Below, piece by piece: positions 7,481-13,081 of a stretch of DNA of 14,453 nt; the stretch's first letter is position 1, and each line of letters opens with the position of its first letter. The DNA is from Lachnospiraceae bacterium. GTDB lineage: Bacteria > Bacillota > Clostridia > Lachnospirales > Lachnospiraceae. Below the pieces are notes generated by a model that was not told the DNA's origin, searched no databases, and was given only the letters and a program-made list of their open reading frames with translations. Where the stretch lies: NCBI GenBank assembly GCA_009774615.1, contig VSOC01000094.1:1-14453 (forward strand). The letters run 5' to 3'. The position numbers were made by a program, and so were the translations under genes.

Positions 7481-7726
7481 TGTTTTCTTCCTTCTTTCTT
7501 TACATCCAAACTAATGTTCTGCCCTTTAATTAAGCCTTCAATATAAAATAAGGCCGGACTTCGTCCGATTAAGCTATATTTTTGCACAAAGTACAGGGAA
7601 AGTCAAGGTTTTTGCGCATTCCATCTCTAAATGAATTTTGAAGCCAGAAGTGCATGAATCCGTTTAAGGTCTACAAATCAAAGAGAAAAATAAAACGAAA
7701 AATATGATTTTGTTTGCTGTCACATC
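7481..7726. other. Intergenic leader of the metal-GTPase operon
   Basis: No gene is visible. Reading the minus strand there is a TTGACT box (7601-7606). A TATA-rich segment at 7573-7580 lies 20-22 bases away, longer than the normal spacing. A perfect 5-bp hairpin follows (CGGAC, 3-base loop, GTCCG; 7555-7567), then a weaker GCCTT/AAGGC pair and TTAATTAA. Any one of these could carry metal control. I could not recognise a Zur box or a known metal riboswitch. Confidence 0.4.
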
Positions 7727-7754
7727 TTGCAAAACGCTGTCACTATGATAGAAT
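7727..7754 (+). promoter_or_regulatory. Promoter of the 54-residue hydrophobic peptide gene
   Basis: TTGCAA (7727-7732), a 16-base spacer and TAGAAT (7749-7754), with TG at 7746-7747 making an extended -10. The predicted start near 7761 coincides with the first base of the inverted-repeat arm. Confidence 0.7.
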
Positions 7755-7760
7755 AAACAT

Positions 7761-7792
7761 AGGTGTTATCAAAACGGGTAGCGGTTCGCCTT
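7761..7792 (+). repeat. Left arm of the inverted repeat framing the peptide element
   Basis: Its outer 8 bases AGGTGTTA and inner 11 bases CGGTTCGCCTT recur exactly, in inverted orientation, at 8059-8066 and 8037-8047. The middle 11-13 bases differ between arms. Confidence 0.8.
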
Positions 7793-7796
7793 TTGC

Positions 7797-7814
7797 CAAA
7801 ATGAGTACATTTTG
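7797..7814 (+). promoter_or_regulatory. Leader hairpin upstream of the peptide gene
   Basis: CAAAATG (7797-7803) and CATTTTG (7808-7814) form a perfect 7-bp stem with loop AGTA in the predicted 5' leader. It ends 15 bases before the ribosome site. It may affect translation or RNA stability. Confidence 0.5.
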
Positions 7815-7845
7815 AGAACTTCCAGTACCGGAGGAGGGGATACAT

Positions 7846-8010
7846 ATGGAAAATAAAGCGGAAGGGTACATACTATTGGTGTTCGGAATGATTTTGGAAC
7901 TTGTCGGTATTGTAATGACGATTATCAGCATCATTGTCACGATAATCAGTATCCGACAGACCGAAAGAAATAAAAAACATCAAAAAAGCAACCGCTCCGA
8001 CCAAAGTTAG
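7846..8010 (+). CDS. 54-residue single-membrane-span peptide, candidate type I (holin-like) toxin
   Basis: The translation begins MENKAEGYILLVFGMI and ends KSNRSDQS. A short polar start is followed by one strongly hydrophobic segment (about 8-36) and a basic, polar tail (RQTERNKKHQK). This is the shape of Firmicute type I toxins such as the Fst, TxpA/BsrG and putative holin-like (Hol_Tox) peptides. I cannot show membership of any of them. The ribosome site GGAGGAGGGG (7830-7839) is exceptionally strong, and the stop codon lies within the terminator stem. The gene sits between its own promoter and a facing promoter at 8080-8108, so an antisense RNA could control it. It is well supported as a gene by signals; its toxicity is inferred. 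Confidence 0.7.
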   Translation: MENKAEGYILLVFGMILELVGIVMTIISIIVTIISIRQTERNKKHQKSNRSDQS

Positions 8011-8021
8011 GTTGCTTTTTT
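7982..8021. terminator. Bidirectional terminator shared by the peptide mRNA and the facing transcript
   Basis: AAAAAAGCAACC (7982-7993) and GGTTGCTTTTTT (8010-8021) are perfect 12-base complements around a 16-base loop. There is a T-run at the 3' side on either strand, so it can end transcripts from both directions. Confidence 0.85.
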
Positions 8022-8036
8022 GAGCTACTATTAACC

Positions 8037-8066
8037 AAGGCGAACCGTTGCTTCACGGTAACACCT
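8037..8066 (-). repeat. Right arm of the inverted repeat framing the peptide element
   Basis: This is the inverted copy of 7761-7792, with exact outer 8 and inner 11 bases. It lies at the start of the predicted antisense RNA, so the two convergent RNAs would begin with closely similar leaders. Confidence 0.8.
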
Positions 8067-8079
8067 TTTTCTATAAAAT

Positions 8080-8108
8080 ATGTTAGCACTTATCTGCGCT
8101 TCCGTCAA
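8080..8108 (-). promoter_or_regulatory. Promoter facing the peptide gene (antisense)
   Basis: The minus strand has TTGACG (8103-8108), a 17-base spacer and TAACAT (8080-8085). It points into the element from just downstream of the stop of the 72-residue gene at 8117, so it should not serve a protein gene. Confidence 0.65.
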
Positions 8109-8116
8109 CCACTTTT

Positions 8117-8335
8117 TCAAAGTAACGGCATCACAAGTGCATCAAAAGTTTCATCAAAATCATCTGGCAGTTTTACCACATTTTTCGCAAGACCAGTCCG
8201 CTTGAAAGCCTCCGATAGTAACTTAGCTGTTGCCTCTCCTCTCGACGACATTGTCTGAAAAAGTTCCACAATCAGTTGGATATTTTTCTCTGACTGCCCT
8301 TGCATAAGCGTATATGCTTCCTGTAACAATGTCAT
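8117..8335 (-). CDS. 72-residue soluble protein of unknown function
   Basis: The start is MTLLQEAYTLMQGQSEKN, followed by amphipathic helices and an acidic C-terminal stretch (LPDDFDETFDALVMPLL). There are no membrane segments or cysteines. GGCAGGAAAG precedes the ATG. The general shape (short helical start, acidic tail) resembles small Firmicute antitoxin-type proteins, but no toxin gene follows. That leaves either an orphan antitoxin or an unrelated protein. No clear promoter is visible in the 129 bases separating it from the YHYH gene, so it may be co-transcribed with that gene. Confidence 0.6.
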   Translation of the reverse strand: MTLLQEAYTLMQGQSEKNIQLIVELFQTMSSRGEATAKLLSEAFKRTGLAKNVVKLPDDFDETFDALVMPLL

Positions 8336-8464
8336 TCTTTCCTGCCTCCCATTCTTAAATCATAAACCAGTTCATCATGATTAATACAATACAGTTTTCA
8401 TGCACTGGCATATTCCTATTTTTCACCCTTCATCCAATGAACAGAGCAGCCGGATATAGAAAAA

Positions 8465-8989
8465 TCACTGCTTATTCTCCGTTATTTCCAATAATTTCAG
8501 CACTTCTTTACTTATTGTTCCATCAACAGTCAACTGATTATCTTTCTGAAATTTTTCCAAAGCAGCCTTCGTTTTCTTTCCTGCAATACCATCCGCTGTA
8601 CCACAGTCATAGCCCTTATTATTCAACGCTTCCTGAACCTTCATTATCGTGGCTTTATCGATTACTTCAGCTGCACTAACCGTTTCTGCTGCATTATTGG
8701 TTGAAGATGCAGTACTTGCCTTTGATGTTTCTGTAGTTGTCGTCGTAGTGCTGTTTGAAGAATACGGACATACCCCATCACTGTGTAAGTGTGCCGGATG
8801 ACCGCCGCAATGGTAGTGGTAAGAACCTAAACCACTTTTGTTTTTATTATCCTTATGGCCTCCGCGAGCGTCCGTTCTTCCAGAATGAGCTTCTGATGTA
8901 ATCACAGGAGAAAAGCCAATAACGTTCTCTGATGCAGAGATAATCATAGTTCCCATCAATACAGCTGCAATTTGTTTTTTAAGCTTCAT
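8465..8989 (-). CDS. Secreted YHYH-domain protein with peptidoglycan-binding domain
   Basis: I chose the internal ATG at 8989 because GAGGGA lies 6 bases upstream and a clean signal peptide (MKLKKQIAAVLMGTMI) begins there. An ATG 15 bases earlier is also open. The mature part starts near residue 36 with HSGRTDARGGHKD, followed by SYHYHCGGHPAHLH and GVCPY, the His/Cys-rich signature of YHYH-type secreted proteins and a possible metal site. A Thr/Ser/Ala-rich linker (about 77-110) leads to a PG_binding_1-like helical domain (about 115-168; VQEALNNKGYDCG, DGIAGKKTKAALEKFQ). It should be held at the wall by that domain. The biochemical role of the YHYH part is not known to me. Confidence 0.85.
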   Translation of the reverse strand: MKLKKQIAAVLMGTMIISASENVIGFSPVITSEAHSGRTDARGGHKDNKNKSGLGSYHYHCGGHPAHLHSDGVCPYSSNSTTTTTTETSKASTASSTNNAAETVSAAEVIDKATIMKVQEALNNKGYDCGTADGIAGKKTKAALEKFQKDNQLTVDGTISKEVLKLLEITENKQ

Positions 8990-9022
8990 ACAAATTCCCT
9001 CCATCCTTATCCTTTTTCCTTT

Positions 9023-9051
9023 ATTATAACTTTTTCCACTTTACATTACAA
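9023..9051 (-). promoter_or_regulatory. Promoter of the YHYH protein gene
   Basis: The minus strand has TTGTAA (9046-9051), a 17-base spacer and a perfect TATAAT (9023-9028), about 35 bases before the chosen start. Confidence 0.75.
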
Positions 9052-9165
9052 TGAATTTTTGCATAAAATGGTTGATTACAAAAGAGCCTTGATCTACCAC
9101 CCGCGCCTATGGCTTGCCGGACAGATTTTGCTTGTTGGAAAGTTTCCCAACCTCTCTACTTTGCA

Positions 9166-9690
9166 TTAACTGCGCCCCTGATATTCACTTCGGATAATCT
9201 CGTCCATTTCTTCCGGTGTTTCCTTACACCCGCCTGCCAGCCACATTTTAACAATCGCATTAAATCCGCTTCTGAAAAATTCGACATGGTATTCAATATG
9301 CCTGTTGTCAAAGTGCCGCTCGGCCTGGTGAATATCATAATATTTGAGTTTGAATTGGTTATCGTAACCGAGTTTGAAATAAGTGCGGTAAAACAACTGG
9401 TTTTCCCTGATATGGCAAAACAGCCGCAGATAGTCATTACTGTTAAACTTCTGCGTTTTTTCTGCCTCGTAAAGCCGTTCTACCTCGCCCTCTAAATATT
9501 CGCGCATCTTATCCGCAAGTTCATATATATCTGCAAAATTAGCATAAAAGGTGCTGCGGTTTAACTCACACCTTTTACAAATGTCTGAAACCGTTATCTC
9601 ATGCAGTTCTTTTGTCTGAAGCAATTCGATAAACACTTTTTCTATCCTTTCAATGGATTCGCGCCGCCGCCTGTTATTTTTCGTATTCAT
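9166..9690 (-). CDS. TetR/AcrR-family transcriptional regulator
   Basis: The N-terminal helix-turn-helix is typical of TetR: IEKVFIELLQTKELHEITV, then DICKRCELNRSTFYANFADIYEL (about residues 38-60). The C-terminal ligand and dimer region is helical (about 70-174) and ends EEMDEIIRSE. I take the ATG at 9690, with AGGTGG 6 bases upstream, over a GTG 9 bases earlier. The gene is divergent from the 4-TM protein gene, with overlapping promoters, so it probably represses both that operon and itself. The ligand is unknown. Confidence 0.88.
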   Translation of the reverse strand: MNTKNNRRRRESIERIEKVFIELLQTKELHEITVSDICKRCELNRSTFYANFADIYELADKMREYLEGEVERLYEAEKTQKFNSNDYLRLFCHIRENQLFYRTYFKLGYDNQFKLKYYDIHQAERHFDNRHIEYHVEFFRSGFNAIVKMWLAGGCKETPEEMDEIIRSEYQGRS

Positions 9691-9735
9691 ACAGACCACC
9701 TTTCATTATTCCAACAGATGTGCAAAGATTGATGA

Positions 9736-9764
9736 TTGTTTTTCCATGCCGTTTTCATTATACT
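9736..9764 (+). promoter_or_regulatory. Promoter of the 4-TM protein operon
   Basis: TTGTTT (9736-9741), a 17-base spacer and TATACT (9759-9764), 55 bases before the ATG at 9820. Its -10 box overlaps the -10 of the divergent regulator promoter. Confidence 0.7.
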
Positions 9765-9785
9765 TGATTTACACAAAAGCAACAA
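9757..9785 (-). promoter_or_regulatory. Promoter of the TetR-type regulator gene
   Basis: The minus strand has TTGTTG (9780-9785), a 17-base spacer and a perfect TATAAT (9757-9762). The two divergent -10 boxes share bases 9759-9762, so polymerase can probably open only one direction at a time. Confidence 0.75.
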
Positions 9786-9819
9786 CTGTTGGTTTAATCA
9801 TTCTAGGAGGTAGTTTCAG

Positions 9820-10191
9820 ATGAAAAAAAGTAGTTTTACTGCAATGGTGCTGGGAACGGTCAGCGGAGTATTATTTGCCCTTGGTATGTGCATGGCGCTC
9901 ATACCCGAATGGGACGCATTCCAGCCGGGGATTATATTCGGTTGTGTTGGAATTGTCCTCGGTCTTACCACCTTGATTGTGTGGAGAAAAATGGAACACA
10001 AAGAACCCGTCCGCTTTTCCTCAAAAACAGTCCTTACCGTTATCGTCGGTGTTGCTGGCGCATTGGCGTTAGGCGTTGGAATGTGCTTTAGCATGGTCTG
10101 GGGAAAAATGATCATGGGTATTGCGATTGGTCTTGTCGGTATTGTTGTCCTGCTCTGTCTGATTCCTTTGACAAAGGGCATCAGGGAATAA
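9820..10191 (+). CDS. Four-TM membrane protein built from two related TM hairpins
   Basis: This 123-residue integral membrane protein has TM segments at about 7-28, 35-56, 70-92 and 96-117 and a short charged middle loop (RKMEHKEPVR). The two halves look alike: ALGMCMAL (20-27) with LGVGMCFSM (84-92), and GIIFGCVGIVLGL (37-49) with GIAIGLVGIVVLL (100-112). Each half carries a GMC at the end of its first helix (22-24 and 87-89). CTAGGAGGTAG gives a strong ribosome site. It is probably controlled by the divergent TetR protein and co-transcribed with the 62-residue gene after it. The function is unknown; a small transporter subunit or membrane-stress protein is possible. Confidence 0.8.
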   Translation: MKKSSFTAMVLGTVSGVLFALGMCMALIPEWDAFQPGIIFGCVGIVLGLTTLIVWRKMEHKEPVRFSSKTVLTVIVGVAGALALGVGMCFSMVWGKMIMGIAIGLVGIVVLLCLIPLTKGIRE

Positions 10192-10250
10192 GCCGCAAAA
10201 TGCTGTCTGCACTCTGCATGGGACAGGCAAATAAGGAAAGGAATGAAATC

Positions 10251-10439
10251 ATGGCAAAGTCTAAATTGGTAAAGGCAAATGAAAAAATAGCAGAAAAAGT
10301 TGTTGGCACATTTGGGAAAATTGAAGATACGGTTGTACAGGGGTACACAAAAATAGAGGACGCATTTGTTGACCGTTATCTCACTAAGAACAGAGAAACC
10401 GTGGAGGAAGCGAAAAGGAGAATCAAAAAATTTTCATGA
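10251..10439 (+). CDS. 62-residue charged helical protein with repeated KIED motif
   Basis: The ATG at 10251, with AAGGAAAGG upstream, is preferred over an earlier in-frame ATG at 10200 that adds a segment of non-domain character. The protein is highly charged and probably all helix. An 11-residue near-repeat, KIEDTVVQGY (23-32) then KIEDAFVDRY (34-43), is followed by a basic tail (EEAKRRIKKFS). It lies 59 bases after the 4-TM gene in the same transcript. I recall similar small proteins beside TetR-type regulators in Clostridia, but I know no function. Its amphipathic pattern would suit binding to the 4-TM protein or a coiled coil. Confidence 0.75.
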   Translation: MAKSKLVKANEKIAEKVVGTFGKIEDTVVQGYTKIEDAFVDRYLTKNRETVEEAKRRIKKFS

Positions 10440-10446
10440 AAAGGTT

Positions 10447-10474
10447 CGGCAGGGACTAAATCTCCTGCCGTTTT
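10447..10474 (+). terminator. Terminator after the 62-residue gene
   Basis: CGGCAGG (10447-10453) pairs with CCTGCCG (10464-10470), followed by TTTT. The stop codon of the convergent minus-strand gene (10456-10458) lies in the loop. A perfect palindrome TTTTCATGAAAA sits just before it (10431-10442). Confidence 0.65.
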
Positions 10475-11031
10475 AAATATTCTGCAAATTTTTCCTTTGA
10501 ATATGTATGAACCTCCCGAAAATACAATTTTTGATACCGTTCCAGGTCAAATAAAATATGTTCTTCCCCGGCCTTATCTGCAATATAATTCGCTATGGCA
10601 AGTCTTGACGGGGATTCCTGCACCACACCCTTTTTTAACTGATTCGGCAAAGGATTTCGCTCAAGATTATATACAATAAAAAGTTCCGCCTTTTTTCGGG
10701 TAACGGCAATGCTTCCTCCGGTTATATCCGTAAACATCAGCAGACTGTCGCGTATTTTATCTTTTACATTGCGGTTATTTACTTTACCATTCTTAAATTC
10801 CACAAAAGCAATACAATCTGCAAACTGCACCAGCGCATCGACTGACGAAGCATTATTTTCGGAAAGGCCAAGTGCATTGACATAGCACCTCTTCACCTGA
10901 TCAAAATTTACAACTTCCATTTCTGAATCTGTCATATAATGCACAAGGGAAGCATTGCTGTCATCCTTCGACGTTTCTCTCAATGTTTCTTTATTTTCCC
11001 GAAAAATAGGATAATCGTTTAAATCGATCAC
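10456..11031 (-). CDS. PD-(D/E)xK-like small protein, partner of an AAA ATPase
   Basis: This 191-residue soluble protein has, in the middle, SVDALVQF (63-70) followed by CIAFVEFKNGKV (73-84). The spacing of D65 (or D72) to E78-x-K80 on a hydrophobic strand is that of a PD-(D/E)xK nuclease core. The following helix (NRNVKDKIRDSLLMF) fits the fold. Later parts are mixed alpha/beta (SIAVTRKKAELFIVYNL, 107-123). Its ATG overlaps the ATPase stop by 4 bases, so translation is coupled and the two proteins probably act together. I do not recognise a named family, and nuclease activity is inferred from the motif only. AT-rich composition sets it apart from ktrAB. Confidence 0.7.
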   Translation of the reverse strand: MIDLNDYPIFRENKETLRETSKDDSNASLVHYMTDSEMEVVNFDQVKRCYVNALGLSENNASSVDALVQFADCIAFVEFKNGKVNNRNVKDKIRDSLLMFTDITGGSIAVTRKKAELFIVYNLERNPLPNQLKKGVVQESPSRLAIANYIADKAGEEHILFDLERYQKLYFREVHTYSKEKFAEYLKRQEI

Positions 11032-12302
11032 AACCGATACCTCTCATTCTCTAATTCCTGTAAAGGCTGGGCTAACTTGCTGTAAATTTTTTCAATATTA
11101 TCCGTTACATCCTCAAGATAAGAAATATCATTTTCCGAAGAAGCCAGATAATATTTGCACCGATCATCTATCCCATATTTGGCTGAATAAACCTCTATCG
11201 CATTAAGGAAATAAGGGCTATGGGTATTTAAAAGTATGTGCACATCAAATTCCTTCTGCAGCAATACAATAAGTTCCGCAAACAAAAGCTGCCATTCCGG
11301 GTGAAGATGAATTTCCGGCTCATCTAAAATAATCGTCCCCTGATACCCTATCGTACCATTTTGCAGCAAAGTTTTAAGAATTGCAAAAGTTTTAAATCCG
11401 GTAGATAAATTTTTCGCAGCAAGAACCTTATCCGTATTTTTTCTTTGATAACCCAGGCTGGAATCTTTATTCATTACAATATTTCCACTGCATACGTCCG
11501 AAAGTTTGCTGTATATTTTTCCCAGTTTCTTATTCCGTATAATCTCATCAATAAGATTCGCCTGATTTTGAACATGAAGCTTCTTAGCTAAATTTTTTCT
11601 ATGATCCAAATATCTTACATCATAAGCATCATCCTCATATTCCTCATCTAAAATAAACGGATCATCAATATAAACACATTCTGAATGGAGTTCCATTTTA
11701 CCAGCTATACGTTTAACTTCATTATCCCTAATTGCAGCTGCCATTTCCTGATCTTTAATCGATAAAATAATTTCACCGCTATTTTCAAGAAAAACATTAT
11801 TCACCTGACCATGAAATTCTGCATTCAATTTTTTTCTTAAAACAAACCTAAAAATATCATCGTCTGTAATATTTAATCCCGCCATCATCTGTGCGATAAA
11901 TTCATCAACCCGGGAAGCATCTCTGTCCTTAATAAAGCTTTCGTCACCTTTGAACATTTCATTCACAATAAATGTTTTAAGTTCTTCTGCATCTTTCTTA
12001 TAAAAGTCGATATTGTCAATAATTCCCGAAACAATTTTTTCCACATTAAACCTGCGCATAGTAATCCTGTGCAAATAGCGGTTCGTCAGACTTCGATACA
12101 TCGTCATCATTAATATTTCAATATTCTGCATCCTCTCCGCTCTTATTTGCTGTTCAATCTCATAAAAACTATTAAACATCGCAAACAAAGCACGCCCAAC
12201 CGTACTTTTTCCCGTATTATTTTCTCCGGCAATTACCGTAATCCCATGGATCTCAACCGAAGCTTCTCCTATCTTCCCAATATTTTTCAACGAAAGCTTC
12301 AC
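11028..12302 (-). CDS. AAA/ABC-type ATPase (OLD/RecF-like), conflict-system candidate
   Basis: This 424-residue SMC/ABC-superfamily ATPase has Walker A GENNTGKST (26-34), a long helical insert (about 45-290), signature-like NLSTGFK (298-304), Walker B IILDEPEIHLHP (324-335; D327-E328) and an H-loop NTHS (359-362). There is no TOPRIM domain as in OLD or Gabija GajA. The start is GTG at 12302, with GGAGGAG placed 7 bases upstream; the nearer ATG is out of frame and stops at once. It begins 19 bases after ktrA and overlaps the next gene by 4 bases. ATPases of this kind with a nuclease-like partner are common in phage-defence modules (for example Septu, PARIS), which is the inferred role here. 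Confidence 0.85.
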   Translation of the reverse strand: MKLSLKNIGKIGEASVEIHGITVIAGENNTGKSTVGRALFAMFNSFYEIEQQIRAERMQNIEILMMTMYRSLTNRYLHRITMRRFNVEKIVSGIIDNIDFYKKDAEELKTFIVNEMFKGDESFIKDRDASRVDEFIAQMMAGLNITDDDIFRFVLRKKLNAEFHGQVNNVFLENSGEIILSIKDQEMAAAIRDNEVKRIAGKMELHSECVYIDDPFILDEEYEDDAYDVRYLDHRKNLAKKLHVQNQANLIDEIIRNKKLGKIYSKLSDVCSGNIVMNKDSSLGYQRKNTDKVLAAKNLSTGFKTFAILKTLLQNGTIGYQGTIILDEPEIHLHPEWQLLFAELIVLLQKEFDVHILLNTHSPYFLNAIEVYSAKYGIDDRCKYYLASSENDISYLEDVTDNIEKIYSKLAQPLQELENERYRL

Positions 12303-12321
12303 GCCATTACTCCTCCAACGT

Positions 12322-12984
12322 CTACCCCATCATCGCCAGCACCTTATCGATATCCTTCTTCCTCCCAATCACCATCAAATGCTCATTTTCCCGAATCACA
12401 TAGTCGGCTTTGGGCATCATATCCATGGTTTCATTTTCATCGGTTCCCTTAATGGCAAGGATGCTGATATCATAATGATTGCGCAGATCCAGATCTTTTA
12501 AACTCTTTCCCACCCATTTTCCCAAAGGCGGTATCTCATAAATCGAAAATTCGTCTGTCAGTTCAATATAATCAAATACATGGTTTGCACTGTAGCGCAC
12601 AGCCAGGTTTTCGGCAATGTCACGGTCGGGATAAATCACCTCGTCGGCTCCGTTGCGCAGTAAAAATTTTGCGTGAATATCCCGGTTGGCCTTACTGACC
12701 ACGTACTTTGCCCCAAGTTCCTTCACCATGCTGGTAATTTCCAGGCTGCTCTGGAAATTTGTTCCAATACAGACAAAGCAGAGATCAAAATTGGCAACTC
12801 CCAGGCTCTTTAACACGGTTTCATTCGTACAGTCCCCAATCTTTGCACTGACCACGTAGGGAAGCATGTCCTCTAAGCAGTCCTCCTCCTGATCCACAAT
12901 CATAATCTCATTGTCCAGTTTTGCAAGGTTCCTGCATAAATGCTGGCCAAACCGCCCCATGCCGATAATTAAAATTGATTTCAT
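12322..12984 (-). CDS. ktrA: Potassium uptake regulatory subunit KtrA/TrkA (RCK protein)
   Basis: This cytoplasmic RCK gating ring subunit binds nucleotides and controls the membrane subunit encoded just upstream. The Rossmann domain (1-130) shows GMGRFG (8-13) and an acidic residue at the end of the second strand (D31). The RCK_C domain follows (about 137-218; FSIYEIPPLGKWVGKSLKDLDLR). At 220 residues it matches KtrA/KtrC rather than the doubled TrkA of enterobacteria. A GGAGGA lies 9 bases before the ATG. The 97-base gap from ktrB has no clear promoter, so it is probably an operon member. KtrA versus KtrC naming is not decidable here. Confidence 0.92.
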   Translation of the reverse strand: MKSILIIGMGRFGQHLCRNLAKLDNEIMIVDQEEDCLEDMLPYVVSAKIGDCTNETVLKSLGVANFDLCFVCIGTNFQSSLEITSMVKELGAKYVVSKANRDIHAKFLLRNGADEVIYPDRDIAENLAVRYSANHVFDYIELTDEFSIYEIPPLGKWVGKSLKDLDLRNHYDISILAIKGTDENETMDMMPKADYVIRENEHLMVIGRKKDIDKVLAMMG

Positions 12985-13025
12985 CCTAACCGATCCTCCA
13001 ATCTCTCCTCATTTCCCTTTCCTCT

Positions 13026-13074
13026 ATAACACTGTTTTGGTTTCCTTTTGCCGATAACAGCGTTCGGTTTCCTT
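13026..13074 (-). repeat. Short direct repeat between ktrB and ktrA
   Basis: Plus-strand bases 13026-13047 and 13054-13074 are two similar 21-22-base copies beginning ATAACA and ending GGTTTCCTT, with a 28-base period. There may be no function beyond local duplication. Confidence 0.45.
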
Positions 13075-13081
13075 ATCTTCC

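Larger units (their letters stand above)
7982..8073 (-). ncRNA. Predicted antisense RNA facing the peptide gene
   Basis: A promoter at 8080-8108 would start a minus-strand RNA near 8073 that ends at the shared terminator (about 90 nt). It overlaps the last part of the peptide mRNA by about 40 nt. It carries no obvious reading frame. It is inferred only from promoter and terminator; no transcript is shown. Confidence 0.45.
9711..9792. repeat. Inverted 7-mers flanking the divergent TetR promoters, possible operators
   Basis: CCAACAG (9711-9717) and CTGTTGG (9786-9792) are exact inverted copies on either side of the promoter pair. The second lies within CAAC-T-GTTG (9783-9791), a near-palindrome overlapping the regulator's -35 box. 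TetR operators are usually palindromes of this sort, but binding is inferred. Confidence 0.4.

Noticed and set aside
7481..7726. A Zur box or a known NiCo/czcD-type riboswitch upstream of the CobW operon
   Set aside because: I could not match the conserved elements by eye; only generic hairpins are present.
7743..7940. Minus-strand frame opposite the 54-residue peptide gene
   Set aside because: It mirrors the hydrophobic segment on the complementary strand, has no ribosome site, and would read through the predicted peptide promoter and leader.
7761..8066. Full equivalence with the par/Fst locus
   Set aside because: The shared terminator and convergent promoters fit, but the leader repeats are inverted rather than direct, so the leaders would not be complementary to each other as in par.
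9126..9150. GTTGG/CCAAC hairpin after the TetR gene as a terminator
   Set aside because: The stem is short with a mismatched inner part and no T-run follows on the minus strand.
10497..10679. Plus-strand 60-residue frame inside the PD-(D/E)xK-like gene
   Set aside because: It is a shadow of the minus-strand gene, with no ribosome site and no domain character.
12985..13081. A promoter for ktrA in the ktrB-ktrA gap
   Set aside because: TTATAG/TATAGA boxes are present but no -35 lies at acceptable spacing; an operon is the simpler reading.
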